In this document: piece by piece, positions 13,028 to 62,751 of the stretch | Position numbering within the stretch: the stretch's first letter is position 1 | How the letters are laid out: each line of letters opens with the position of its first letter | Source of the DNA: Halocaridina rubra | Taxonomy: Eukaryota > Arthropoda > Malacostraca > Decapoda > Atyidae | Reading direction: 5' to 3' | Assembly: GCA_037179515.1 (NCBI GenBank) | Contig: JAXCGZ010009489.1 | Location: 47,501 to 111,500, forward strand | DNA: 64,000 nucleotides | Position numbers and translations under genes: made by a program | The notes under the pieces: model-generated | The model's input: only the letters and a program-made list of their open reading frames with translations | Database searches by the model: none | What the model was told of the DNA's origin: nothing

Positions 13028-13243
13028 GATTTCTTACAGTGTAAACCTAGGATACATATTGTTAGTTAGCTAGACACACACAAATGGATTTCATAAACGC
13101 ATCTGACGCTGTTTTGTGTATGGCTAGGATCCCGTACGGGATCCTAGCCTCACACAGAACCGCGTCATATGCGTTTATGAAATCCATTAGTGTGTGTCTA
13201 GCTTACTGACAATATGGTATCATAGGTTTACACTGTTCAAGAA
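13028..13243. mobile_element. Foldback element, family F2
   Basis: An inverted repeat of about 215 bp, palindromic around GATCCCGTACGGGATC at 13127-13142. Outer ends ACAGTGTAAACCTA(G/T)GATA are mirrored by the reverse complement at the right. Confidence 0.85.
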
Positions 13244-13460
13244 ATTGGTCCTTGGCCTAACTAATAAGAAAGGGGTAATTCAGTATGTTCTATAAGTGGG
13301 AACAATTTAATAAAACTAATGGATAGTGTGTTTGGTGAAATCCTAGTATTGAAACGTAGTTCATAATATACTTTGAAGGATTATTTACAATTGCATGGAA
13401 ATGCTCTTGGCATTAACTCTGTTTATAATGTCCTTGTGGCAGGTTCTATGACCCCGAATA

Positions 13461-13462
<2 letters not shown>

Positions 13463-13527
<65 letters not shown>
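13463..13527 (+). repeat. (CT)n microsatellite
   Basis: Adjoins the 160 bp tandem duplication. Confidence 0.95.
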
Positions 13528-13530
<3 letters not shown>

Positions 13531-13535
13531 TGTTT

Positions 13536-13855
13536 GTGGAGGAAGGTTTTGCGTTGACCACGTGACCCATAAAAATGTCGCTTAATCATACCTCGTGATT
13601 AAGAAATCCACTAATAAGTCTTATGTTCTTTAAAAAAAAAATACATAGGTTAAAATGCAGTTTTATTTTGGATAATATGAAATAGGTATAAACTTGTGGA
13701 GGAAGGTTTTGCGTTGACCACGTGACCCATAAAAATGTCGCTTAATCATACCTCGTGATTAAGAAATCCACTAATAAGTCTTATGTTCTTTAAAAAAAAA
13801 ATACATAGGTTAAAATGCAGTTTTATTTTGGATAATATGAAATAGGTATAAACTT
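13536..13855 (+). repeat. 160 bp tandem duplication
   Basis: Two units (13536-13695, 13696-13855) starting GTGGAGGAAGGTTTTGCGTT; no differences seen. Directly follows a (CT)n tract. Confidence 0.9.
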
Positions 13856-14174
13856 ATGTTTACAGGATAAACATCATACATGTATTTCTGAATATAGTAT
13901 GTTGTTGTTTGATTAATTTATTTCGCACGACAGAGTCAGTCAGATACATAAATCACGTAGTATTTAAACGCGGATTTTGAAGCAAAAGAACAAAATGTTT
14001 GCAAATCGTGACACACAGGCACGGATATACTATGCTATTTATGATTGCAATTATACAGATAAACCTAAGACTGTTATATAGAATTAACGAAGAGGTAACT
14101 CATTACGTTGGTATTGTTGTATGAACCACTCAGGGTATTTTTTGGATGGATACTTTTTAAAAACAATAATATCC

Positions 14175-14480
14175 ACTAAATTGTGAAATATGTATCGTCA
14201 GAATCATGCCATCGGGCCTAGGCACGAAGAAAACATAAAACAATGAGAAACAGAGATGGGAAGTGTTGTGACTTGGCAGATGCGAAGGAAAAATAAGAGA
14301 TGTGTAACGAATATGAAAGAATGTACGGTGTTGAAATAGGCATAGAAAAATAACTGTGACTAAAGGAAGCCTTATCATCGAGCCGCCTTAAACAGTCCTA
14401 TTCAAGTCCAAAAGACCTTCATCTGTAGTATCACAATGGGCGGAAAGTGCCATGGACCAACCTACTACTTGGTTCCTATG
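14175..14480 (-). mobile_element. LINE 3' end family copy
   Basis: Shares GGGCCTAGGCACGAAGAAAA and TGTTGTGACTTGGCAGATG with the copies at 24185, 34240 and 57045; minus orientation inferred from GTGACACCAGGACAGGC at the head of the fuller copies. Confidence 0.65.
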
Positions 14481-14852
14481 TATTAAATTGGCTTATTGCT
14501 GTATGTAACTGTCTCTCTTTACAGGACATTTAGTAGATAAAATTGTCCAGCTTCGAGCTATGTAATTGAGGTTTTCAGCAATTTGGAATAAAATTTGTTT
14601 GCAATGTACAAAGTGCTGGCGTTTTGGTGTATTTCAGTATCAGCAATATTTCTTTTTTTGGTCAGTATAAAAAATGAGTCTTCCTGTGAGCCGTGTCATG
14701 TACGTTTTGAAACCTTGTAGCGCTTAGTTTTCCATATAGAATTAAATTAAACATAGACTTGGAGTAATCTGTTTGAAAAAATGTCTTCGTTCATTTAAAC
14801 AGGCAATTCAACTTACTGACTGTTCATCAATTTTTTATTTTTAATGAGTGTA

Positions 14853-15227
14853 ACACGGATGGATGTATGGAGTAAGGAGAGCCCTGAATGATAGGAGGAT
14901 GGATGTGAGGGAAGCAAGCGAGCGTGCTAGGAATAGGAATGAGTGGCGAGCAATTGTGACGCAGCTCTGATAGGCATCTGCTGTTACCACGGGGCTGCAT
15001 CTTACAGAGGTAGCCCTGTTGTAGGGGCGGTAGGAGGAGTTGGCAGTTGTGAAGCGACACAGGTTGTGGAAGAGCAGGGAGGATGGGCTGTGGCACTCCA
15101 GCAGTGCCATCTGAACGGTCGCTAGCTCCCTCGTCATTGCCCATAGAGCAAAGTAATCCCCTTATTGTTTTCTTTCTTTGATGTCGGCTACCCCCCAATT
15201 AAAGGGGGAAACAGCCAAGGTAGATAG
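14853..15227 (+). mobile_element. LINE 3' end with ORF C terminus and hairpin tail
   Basis: An open stretch to TGA at 14967 encodes RMDVREASERARNRNEWRAI, a charged C terminus of the kind that closes LINE ORFs. A 3' UTR follows, then GTCGGCTACCCCCCAATTAA and a (GATA)n tail. The tail can fold on itself (CCCCAATTAAAGGGG). Confidence 0.7.
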
Positions 15228-15345
15228 ATAGATAGTGACACGTTACAATCAAGAACTGTCCTCATCAATAATGGCCCGGGCACGAGAAAACACCAAGTCG
15301 AAGGAAAAGAAAAAGGTTAAGGACAAGGCAGATATGAGGAAATGT
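15228..15345 (-). mobile_element. Jockey-type LINE 3' end
   Basis: AATGGCCCGGGCACGAGAAA and GGTTAAGGACAAGGCAGATA are the reverse complement of the LINE 3' UTR at 32065-32125. It abuts a (GATA)n tract shared with the element at 14853-15227. Confidence 0.78.
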
Positions 15346-15752
15346 AATGAAGCTAAAGCCCTCATAGCACTCGGCAACGACTAATGAAAATGATTACTAC
15401 ATGTAAACTAATCTAGAATTATGTAAACACGATCAAGCTAAGCGATGTACAATATATATTGCTCTTAAATAATAATCGCAGAGTGCTCTTCTGCCATCAA
15501 TTAATTGTTACACTATATTTTATTCTTAATTACTTGCTATATAGTTTTATTTAAATGAATTTAAAATTATCAATATTTGATTTATACATGAACAAATATA
15601 GATTGTAATGTTAACTGCACATAACTGGGAGTGCCCATGTGTACATGTCCCCATGTACAGTTGCTTGATTAATTAAAAAAAAAATGTCTTGTGTAACACT
15701 TTATGTCGTTGGCAACACTTATCTATGATATTTGTAGGGGTCGGGTGCATTT

Positions 15753-15893
15753 TGGCGCCACTCTTTCGGCACTAAACTGTTTTGGCGTTGCCCTCTTGGC
15801 ACCAAGCTGAGCTAACTTAATCTAACCTAGAAAGCTTAGTGCCAGAAGGGCAACGCCAAAACAGTATAGCACCAAAAGAGCTGTGTCAAATAG
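15753..15893. mobile_element. Foldback element, family F5
   Basis: Arms of about 58 bp: ACTGTTTTGGCGTTGCCCTC and its complement GAAGGGCAACGCCAAAACAGT-side copy, with a loop containing TCTAACCTAG. Confidence 0.75.
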
Positions 15894-16351
15894 TCTCATT
15901 CCGCTTTGTCGAGGCAATAAAATTGGTAGAGATGACGTTAGCCTTGATGGAGAGGACTGGTGGCTGTCCAAAATAATTGGCTTGCCGCGAAACTCGGTAA
16001 ACATTGCAACGTGTTTAGTTTGTTTTCGCATTTATTAACTCGGTTAATAATATAAATACATTACTATTTTTCTGTATATAGTTGTACTTTTTACTTTCCT
16101 CAAAGGTTTTGTTACAGTACTTTAGGCGTACAGTATAGTATAGGTCTAACCATGCTACCTGTTGTCTATTGGACCCTTACCTAACCTAATCAAACTAACC
16201 TAAACTGGTTGTTAGATTAGGTTAGGATACATTAAACTACTAATACACAGCTTTCCATAAATGAGATCGTATTTTTTAAAATATTTTTCTTTCAAAATGA
16301 AAAGGCAGACACTGGAAAGTCTTGTGGATTTGTATAATATATGAGCTGTTT

Positions 16352-16355
<4 letters not shown>

Positions 16356-16428
<73 letters not shown>
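16356..16428 (+). repeat. (CT)n microsatellite
   Basis: About 36 units. Confidence 0.95.
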
Positions 16429-16430
<2 letters not shown>

Positions 16431-16559
16431 ACGTTCCTTATCTTGCATCCGGGTACTGTGTTTGCTTTTCCAATATTTGATGACTTGCTTTTTCTATTGT
16501 ACCTGGTATGAAATATATACAAATAACATGAGAATATTCCTATACTTCAGTATAATCCA

Positions 16560-16750
16560 ATCCCTGAAGGAACAGGCCAGTTCAACTCAGTGCTGGTCCT
16601 AAGTCCGGATCATGAGTTTATGTTTGAATGGGCATCAAATAATAAAGATTTGAGTCTGAACCTATCACTTGTCACCAAGAGGCTACTGATACGCAGCGAC
16701 CCTGTATGATCATGGTAAAAACTGTAGAAAGATTTGATGATGATGAGGGA
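16560..16750 (+). mobile_element. RTE-like LINE 3' end
   Basis: CAGTTCAACTCAGTGCTGGT, GTCCGGATCATGAG and GATACGCAGCGACCCTGTAT, ending in GATGATGATGA; collinear with 7720-7900 and 25690-25850. Confidence 0.6.
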
Positions 16751-17291
16751 GTCTAGTCATTCTAGTGTCATAAAGAATCAAGATTTTCTATGTCATGGCT
16801 ACAACTATTTTTTTTTATATTACGTCATTATTGGAATTCTGTGTTAAGAACTCCACATCGTGTTAAATCATATAGTGTCATTGAGTTACCAAATTTGTTA
16901 TTGAGGTTTCTTAAAAATTTTAATTTACTGTTTTTACCATAGTGTATTTATTTTGTATTAAAGTCTTTGACATTTATTGAAACCTATATATATAAACAAG
17001 TGGGTTTAATAGTTTCGCAGTGTTTCAACACAAGTATTGACAGTTCAGGTTCTTTTTATAATTAACTCATACTTTGCCTTTTATATGTTACTGATAAATA
17101 ATGACGGTGGGCGCAGACGGGTTGGAGCTGGGGAATGAAGGCGTGAAAATATACATTTGAATGTGTTCATCCCTGTTCAGACGTCCTTTTCTCAATGATT
17201 TAGGGAGCTATAAATAGGTCTGATTATCATTAATAAATAATTTGATTTTACCACTCATAAGTTTGAATAAGTTCTCAACAGATTATTAAAG

Positions 17292-17293
<2 letters not shown>

Positions 17294-17373
<80 letters not shown>
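17294..17373 (+). repeat. (AT)n microsatellite
   Basis: About 40 units. Confidence 0.95.
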
Positions 17374-17374
<1 letters not shown>

Positions 17375-19652
17375 TTTTTATTAATATTGTTCCCCTAAGA
17401 GTCGATATGGAAATTTCTGTAATAGCTGAAATAGGCCTATATTATTTAGAAATCATACTTTGTTAATTATGCTTAAATTTTATGTATCAGGATTTACTAG
17501 TTAATTATATTTATATTACCGTAAAACTATAATAAATGTAAATATTCATTTATATATAATGGAAGTAATTATACTCAGTTATATTAATTTATATATTTTA
17601 TAATTTAACTGATTTATTGCCTATCTTATTTATTTTATGTAGTTTTGAAATATTTTTATTTTACGGTGTTTTGATGTATAACTATTATAGGCCTATTTTA
17701 AATTCTATTGAATATAAATTGCAAACAATTATAGGTCTAATAGCGTTTTGTATATAACTTTTAAATCATATATTTTAGCAATATTACAACTAGTGCTAAT
17801 AACAACGTTAACAACAACAAACAGTATATATAATACTAATTTTCCTTCTTTTTCAGATAAACCCCGTTTCCTCGAATATATTCCGTGAAGCATAGAAAAT
17901 CTATGGTAAATAGGGATAAATATAGACCAAAAACGAATATTGGAAAATAGGAATGAAAACGAATATCAGAAGAAACGATGAAAAATAAAGTAATTGTCTG
18001 ACTCAAATAATTATGTAAATCTCTTACTCGCTAATGGATGCGCGTTGAACATTAATTGTCAATGGAAATTAATGTGATAATCTGTGGTCGTGCTGAATTT
18101 TGATGGTTTTTGTGATTAGAAAAAGAAATATTAACCCTATTAATGTGGGGTTAAGTCAAGAGTATAATTTGCGAAATAATAGTTTCGTTTATGACTGTTT
18201 AAAGATTTAAATAAATTACGGGTATATTTTTTTGGGGGGGAAAGATGTAGTTATTTTAATTTACATATTATTTTAACAAGTTTTACCGAATCTCCTTTTG
18301 AAGTCTCCTACATGCAGTATATCACAAGTGGTACAGTAATAACAAACAAAATAAATTTAATCTTAACAGTTATTTCTGCTCCTTTAATCGTCAATTCCAA
18401 GTTTTAAGTGTCGGGCTGTCGAAAAAGAAAATATATGTAAAATCTAATGGAAAGGTTATATTCATTATTATCAAATATATAAAGTTTAGTTACTGAACAT
18501 AATTTCAAAGTCACCTACATATTATGCCAAGTGGTCAAGTAGTTACTAGAAAAATCAAGTGGTCAAGTAGTTAATAGAAAGAGCAAAGGAAATGTAGAGT
18601 TCACGGCTATTTCTGCTTCTTTACTCATCTTCAAGTTTTAAGTGTCGAGATGTTTCGTACGAGATGAAAATGGGAGCGGAGGTTGACGTAGCCGCTATAA
18701 TAACGTCGAAACCCCATTATTATTTGACGTAATAAATTTTTTTTTATTAATAATGATTGTGGTAAGGATATGAGAGTCCTTTCACTCTGTACTTGGGCCA
18801 GAGTTGTAGACGTCAGAATATATTGGAGGTGTGAAAGATATATATAGTATTTTTACAACCAAACGTATATTGGAAGACTGTAAAACCAAATAAAACTGAC
18901 ACGTGTGATGAATAGAAAAAGAACGTTTTTTGTGTGTGTGAAAATGTGTTCGTTTTTAAAGCATTTCAAATCAGTTTGAAAAGATATTTAACAAGAGGTG
19001 TATACTGATAAAAACCTCTGTAGAGTCGCTGAAGGACTGAAAATATGTGTGAAGATTTATTCAATACTTTATGACAATTTAAGAGCAAATCATTATTCAG
19101 CCCAAAATCTACAGATAGACCTTATTGCATAGCCTAATGAAAATGGCATACGTAATCGCTGGATACAAAAATGTGGTGAATTATTCGCAATTTTAAAACA
19201 ATTTCAATAAATTTTAGACATTATTCGACCTAATGCCCACATATCAAATAAAAGAAAAAAAAAAATGCCCACATATCGACCAATGAATTTGGTACTTGAT
19301 AGTAAAGATCGTTCTTTAGTTTAAGACAATTAAAAGCAGTTTAAAATATAATTTATTGGTTTAATTAGGTGGCTAATTGAACTGAATAAAATAACGCATA
19401 AATTTAAGGACATTTCTCAATGGAATAAGTATATAAACTTAGGCATTAATAATCAGTGAAAATGTGATTGTCAGCAAAGACTGCACAGTGTTTAAGTGAC
19501 AAGAAAATATGATTCCTTATTATCGAAATGAAATAAACAGCTTGAAGCGGCTTCTAGATTTATTCTAATCTAATGATAAAATTTTTGCTGCTAAAAATAT
19601 AATCTTTGAAGTTAGTTATTTATTTGAGATTTGCCTTTAAAGATTATCAACC
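17374..19652. other. Upstream flank of Sur, possible promoter and 5' UTR
   Basis: AT-rich and free of recognised transposons or long microsatellites, unlike the DNA on either side. The Sur promoter or an untranslated first exon may lie here (a possible acceptor ttttcag at about 17857), but no core promoter motif is convincing. Confidence 0.4.
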
Positions 19653-57503
<37,851 letters not shown>

Positions 57504-57657
57504 TAGTTGACATATAGAAAAGCAGGTTTTTGATTAAATACAATTGTACATAATTTTATACTATATAAATATGCCTTAGAAATCTCTAATGCTAATACTG
57601 TACATAAATGATTTTATTCTGCTCAATTTTGTAAGATTTAAAAAATTAATATCTTTC

Positions 57658-57663
57658 AATAAA
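57658..57663 (+). terminator. Sur: Polyadenylation signal of Sur
   Basis: AATAAA 155 bp after the Sur stop codon in an AT-rich flank. It is the first canonical hexamer downstream; use is inferred. Confidence 0.6.
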
Positions 57664-60237
57664 AACTGGACATCATTGCTTTCACTCAATATTTGGTATG
57701 AGGGACAACGTACTATTTATTTGAAGTGAGCTGTTAGACCCAGCTTTTACACAACTATTAACAATACAATTGATGCTGTAGGGCATCACCATGTCCATTC
57801 CTACCTTCCTTTACTCCTCTTCAAGTTGTTTATGAAAGAATAGAAAAATATCCATTAAGGAGTTGCCAGTCACTCGACCCTCCTTTTAAATGTGTAAAGA
57901 GCAGTAATGTTTGCGAATTTGATTCCTCAGTTCCGGGGTTCAAGTCCCAAAATCGTCAGAGGTTTGAAAAGGCATTCATTCAGGGTAATGGTCACACTTG
58001 TCACAACCAAAGTCCTTTGCAAGAAGGCACCATCCTGCATTTACCCTACGTATAAGTGGGATATGCAGAGAAAGAAGAAATTGTTAGTCAAGGAACCGTA
58101 TGTTATTCCAGGTTTTTTGTCAGTGGACACAGTATATCAACAAGATCAAAGTTGCATTTAATTTAGTTGCCACCATAACACTCGTACATACTACATCTTT
58201 CAGTACCGGTAATGGTTTCATGAATTTTTTTATTTAATAAAAATCTAGCAAATGCCACACACGAGACGCATCATAAACAGGAAAGATGAAGCACCCTCCA
58301 GAGCAATATTATATAATTTTCACATTAATTTCCAAGCATAATAACTTGGTGATGGCTACAAATAAACAAGCAAGCTTCGTATTTAGGACGGATTATTACA
58401 TGAATGGAGCAGGAAAGGGATTACAAACGGTTTTGAACTATTGAGGATAAAATAAGAAAAAACTTAAGGTTTATACCTACTGGTTGCAAATCCCTATTGC
58501 TTATGTGCTAATAATATAGCAGTGAATGCTATACATTGTAAAAAAAAATGCTTTTAGGAAGTAAGTGTAATTATTTTTTCCATGCAGCCCATCAAGAGTT
58601 GCTCTCCTGAAGTGGCTATGTTGCACCAGGGATTAAATCACCATAAAAAAAAAAATAAGGGACGGAAATATATGTATTATACTCTAATAGTGGTGATATG
58701 TTTTACAAACACAGGTGTAGAAGGTCGAAACCCTGAACTCCCAGAATTCATGGAACTACGCTACTCCTCCCTTATCTTAATCCTACTCTAGCATCCTATT
58801 CTCATTAACTGTGAGACCACTTCTTTCTAGAAGGAACTAAAGGGTAAGGAAGATGAATATTGACAGACTGCACGAAAGTTCGAAAAAATACACTTCTTCC
58901 TTCAAACATCTTCAGTTTTTTACCACGTATTATATTAATAGTGTTAAAAACATGGGCCTTAAGAAAGGAGACGGGGAGATCTGCTCGGTCTCTGGAAGGA
59001 TATTTCTATAAGATTGTGATAGGTACTTGAAGTTCATATTAATTACATATGTGAATATACATTAATAATAACAGAATTAAAGATATTATTACTATGCTGA
59101 GTTATGAAAAAAAAAATGCAGTTATATGAAGGAACACAAGCAAAAGAATTAAATTTTAATAATCCAGAATTAAATTTTTTCTCAAATATGGCACTATTCG
59201 ACTCTTTTCACCTGTAGGCCTCTATCAGACAGTGATGCGGCAAGGTCTTATGTTATGACCAAATGGTGGTACTTCAGATGTTTATGTCCTAGAGGGAAAT
59301 TTTAATAGTGTCATAGCAATTTCCCTCATGTTGTGAAATGAAACTGCATTTTGGATGAGAGTTTTTGCTGGGGAACAGTTCAAAACGAGCAGAAGAGATT
59401 GAGGAAAAGGTGCTAGACCGGTAAAAAAATCAGTGGATAGAAGCGCTACTCTTGACTTTCAATTAGGCTGGGTTTCAATCCTCTGTGCCCATATAGCTTG
59501 TAAAACAGAGTACCATTGTATCTCTCCTTGAAAGAAATTTGACTGAATGCATGAAGAAAATCAGTAAAGCCTTTTTATATTTGAAATTTCTTCCAGCATA
59601 CTGCACTGCAGAATATTCATAATGCTTCTTACAGTGAAACACTAAAGACATAATGAAATTTAACATATATTCCAATGATTGAGGAATCTACATGATTTTG
59701 ATTAACATTTAAATACTGACTTACCCATATTATAAAGTATTTCACATTTTTCCATTAATACAGTCAATATACAAATAATCATACAGCAGAAATACCACCA
59801 GTTTTCATAATTATACAATGGGAGAGATAAATCCATACTTGTATTTCCTGAGTGTAGTAAGACGGAACTAAAAGGGATAAGGGAATGGGAAGCCTAAATC
59901 CCTTTCTCCATGAAGTATATTTCTTGCTGCTAACATCCGGTGGAGCAGCGTATACTGAAGCCTTGCAGCCTCATCTTTTGTTATTAAACAGAAGTACCTG
60001 ATATAATGTCGGTTTTAAATCATATACAGTATATATAACAATTTTAAGTAGCTCATATTAATATACTCTCAATTTATAATGTAAAAAGCTACATAAATAT
60101 ATAATATATACCAGGAAAGAGTCAATTTTGCAACAAGAAAATATTAGTTAGAACATATAATTCGGAATATATAAATATAACTTTCAAGAAACTCATAGGA
60201 ACATTTAGAGTACCTGATTAAATTAAAAAAGAATAAG
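57664..60237. other. Intergenic DNA between convergent genes
   Basis: Apart from an old SINE at 57900-58045, I see nothing with support. A short open frame at 58582-58791 has no recognisable domain and is not called. Confidence 0.5.
57900..58045 (+). repeat. SINE family 1 remnant in the 3' flank of Sur
   Basis: Old copy: GTTCAAGTCCCAAAATCGTC, then GGCATTCATTCAGGGTAATG and CTTTGCAAGAAGGCACC. Confidence 0.65.
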
Positions 60238-60243
60238 TTTATT
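60238..60243 (-). terminator. Candidate polyadenylation signal of the minus-strand gene
   Basis: AATAAA on the reverse strand 28 bp after the stop codon. Only a candidate, since AT-rich flanks make chance hits common. Confidence 0.4.
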
Positions 60244-60270
60244 AAATATCAAAACACTCACCAAAAAAGA

Positions 60271-60485
60271 TTAAACTCTTCCACTAACTTTACCAACAAC
60301 GTAAAGGATCAATAGTGAAGCAGCAAGTGCTGTTGTAAAGCCTACTGCGGATCCCAAGAGATTTGGCCCTTCATCAGTGATGTTCTGTCTTGCTTTCGTT
60401 GATAAAGAACGACGATGGACGGATATGATTGGTCGTCTTGGAAAACAGCATTTCGAATGGTCATTAATTTCCTTAATGTCATATC
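60271..60485 (-). CDS. Last coding exon, unidentified protein with a C-terminal membrane anchor
   Basis: Reverse strand, 215 bp. Acceptor attacttttcag, then GYDIKEINDHSKCC, ending in TAA at 60271-60273. The encoded 71 residues contain a basic stretch (FPRRPIISVHRRSL), a sequon NIT, and a hydrophobic segment of about 20 residues (FTTALAASLLILYVVGK) seven residues from the end. This indicates a type I or tail-anchored membrane protein with a very short tail. It joins in phase 1 to the exon at 62083-62233. I do not recognise the family. The gene is convergent with Sur, 2.8 kb apart. Confidence 0.72.
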
Positions 60486-62082
60486 CTGAAAAGTAATGTT
60501 TATTATGAGTAAAAATATACAAGCATCAACATGAGGTATACAGACACTCCCCTACTTATGAAAGAGTTAGTCCAGAAGTCTGTTTAGGTAAAAAAAAAAA
60601 GAATGCACATTCATACATATGCAGTCCTGTATAGAACTTAGGCTAAAGACACTAAACTATTACATAAAACAAAAAGGATGCAGTAATAATAAAATTTAAT
60701 ACAGTAATACTAATGTAACAGTACAGTACAGATTTGTTCATATTTGTGAATGTCTGTAACTCTGTTGTGTGTAAGTAGGGGAGCGTCTGTAATTTCAAGA
60801 TGTGATATTAAATTTTCAAAGAAATGTAAAACGGTATGTTAAAACTAACTCCAGGGATTGAACTAAAAGTTAATTCACTTTCTGACAACGAAAATCAGAA
60901 TATTCTGCTATTGAAAAAAGCAGTAATATTCCTTATTCAGATGATATTGCCAAGTTTGCCCATCTTAAAAAGAAAATATCTTGGTGAGTCAACAGCTACA
61001 AAAAAAATATTTATTCAAAAGCTGAACAATATGTAATGCAAAGAATCCATTTTTTAACCACCCTCACTACTTCATTAAAGGTGGAAGGATGGATGGGGTA
61101 AAAAACAGCATTGGATGCACGCAATATGTCAGCAGAGCAGGGAAAAGAGACTGCAAGATGAGTGGAGAAAGATAGAGTATAGAAGACACAGGCAAGAGGG
61201 ATATCTTGCACCTGCTAGCACAGTAAAACAGAACGGGTGGGTGTAAGGGATTTGCAGTGTGAAGTGGTGGGGTAAACCAGCTGCAGCTGTCAGACCTCAT
61301 TGCAAGAACTTTACCCAGTTACCCTGTGGATGATGCAAGCAGGGTGGTAGTGAGATATTGTTGCTATGGCTCTGCCACCTCCCTTAAAAGGGGAATTGTT
61401 GTCATTGTAAATGTACGTATAATGATCGATACCAATCAAGGTGTTTCCTGTAATAATGGCATACAAACAAATAAGAGGTAACCAATTTAAGGCAATAACG
61501 AATCATATATAATCATTATGAGTACAGTTGTCCCGCATGTTACACTGTAAATCGTTTCTACCACTCCCTGTGCAAGGCATTAATTGCCTGTGTTCAAGAC
61601 CAGTATATATATGTTAATACTTTGCATGTAATCTATTCTAAATCTGTATACAGTACTTCCTTTTATCCCTAGATTATGATACTGTGGTTAAGCTTAACCT
61701 AATACAATATAAATCTATGTTAACAACAGTAGACTAGTTCTTATAATGTAATTTTTTTGGGAAAACTACTAATATTATTGGAAAAATTTTGCGAAAATTT
61801 CATTACATCTTTTTCATATTTTCTGACCATGTATGTTAAAAACTAGTGAAAATGAGGGACAACTTGTATTACACGCAAGAGGGATGCATGACAACGTGCT
61901 AAGGTACACACTGGTGTATCATAACAGAGTCCTATTACCTTTACTTAATCTAGAAAGGTGGAAACAAGAAAGAAAAGCAATAAAAAAAAATTGGCAATAC
62001 AAAATTTTAAGATACAGGTAGACTTAGAGGTACAGTACAGTATAAGAAAAGAAAATGAAGTGTAAATGCTAAAGTAACTTAC
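60486..62082 (-). other. Intron of the minus-strand gene
   Basis: 1.6 kb AT-rich intron. A fragment near 61375-61400 resembles the hairpin part of the LINE-tail family; otherwise nothing recognised. Confidence 0.5.
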
Positions 62083-62233
62083 CAAACTTTATTTCCTTTG
62101 AGCAAAAGTAATATCGCTTTTCATCTTTGGGTAAATTCATGGACAAAAGTTGCAAACTATGTACAATCTGGATTCCAAACGCTATATTTCTGTGGGCAGT
62201 GTAGCTAGATGGGTCAATCTTTCGCGGGCCTGC
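62083..62233 (-). CDS. Penultimate coding exon, unidentified membrane protein
   Basis: Reverse strand, 151 bp; acceptor tttcactcag, donor gtaagtta. Encodes AGPRKIDPSSYTAHRNIAFG, then QIVHSLQLLSMNLPKDEKRY and YFCSKEIKF, joining in frame to the last exon. The reading frame is open across both exons with consensus splice sites, so a real gene is likely although no family is recognised. It enters in phase 0, so upstream exons must exist; none could be identified in the remaining 1.8 kb. Confidence 0.68.
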
Positions 62234-62317
62234 CTGAGTGAAAAGAAAATACGGTGTCATTACGAATATAACAATAAAGGTGAAAAAAATTACTTCAGTA
62301 TACTATCTATCTACATG

Positions 62318-62450
62318 AAAAGGCCATAATCCTTCTTATATGAGAAACAGCCTAGACTCTTTGTGGAAAAAAAATATGAAGGGATAGTGTCCCAGTCCCC
62401 TTCATTCTACTCCATTTAGTTAACTTTTACAAGTAGGGGAATTCGTCAGG
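62318..62450 (-). mobile_element. LINE-tail family remnant
   Basis: GATAGTGTCCCAGTCCCCTT, TCTACTCCATTTAGTTAAC and AAGTAGGGGAATTCGTC follow the family order. Confidence 0.45.
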
Positions 62451-62540
62451 TTGTGGGTCTTAAGTTAGTTGAGAGTTGCACTAGCCAAAACCAGTCCTTT
62501 GCAAGTTGGCACCATCCTAGATCTTAATAGAAACTGGAGT
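62438..62540 (+). repeat. SINE family 1 remnant
   Basis: Partial copy with CCAAAACCAGTCCTTTGCAA and CCATCCTAGATCTTAATAG. Confidence 0.55.
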
Positions 62541-62751
62541 CACAAAAATGAAGTTTTTATTCAAATTCACCACCGTGATTTTGTGCATGGAAATAAAAGG
62601 TTGGAATTCTATAGTGTAATATTTTATCAATGTTTAAATATTGGTACAGGGTCTGGGAGGAGTAGTAACACAATAAGACTGTTCAATGCCAGTCATATAT
62701 AGTTCCAATTCACTACCATTTTACTGATAATGCACGTTGTTTTATATGGTC

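Noticed and set aside
14827..15198. Minus-strand open frame of 123 codons
   Set aside because: It lies antisense over the 3' end of a LINE; the plus-strand reading gives the LINE ORF C terminus.
58582..58791. Open frame after ccatgcag as a possible extra exon
   Set aside because: No donor in phase, no recognisable domain, and it lies beyond the Sur stop and polyadenylation signal.
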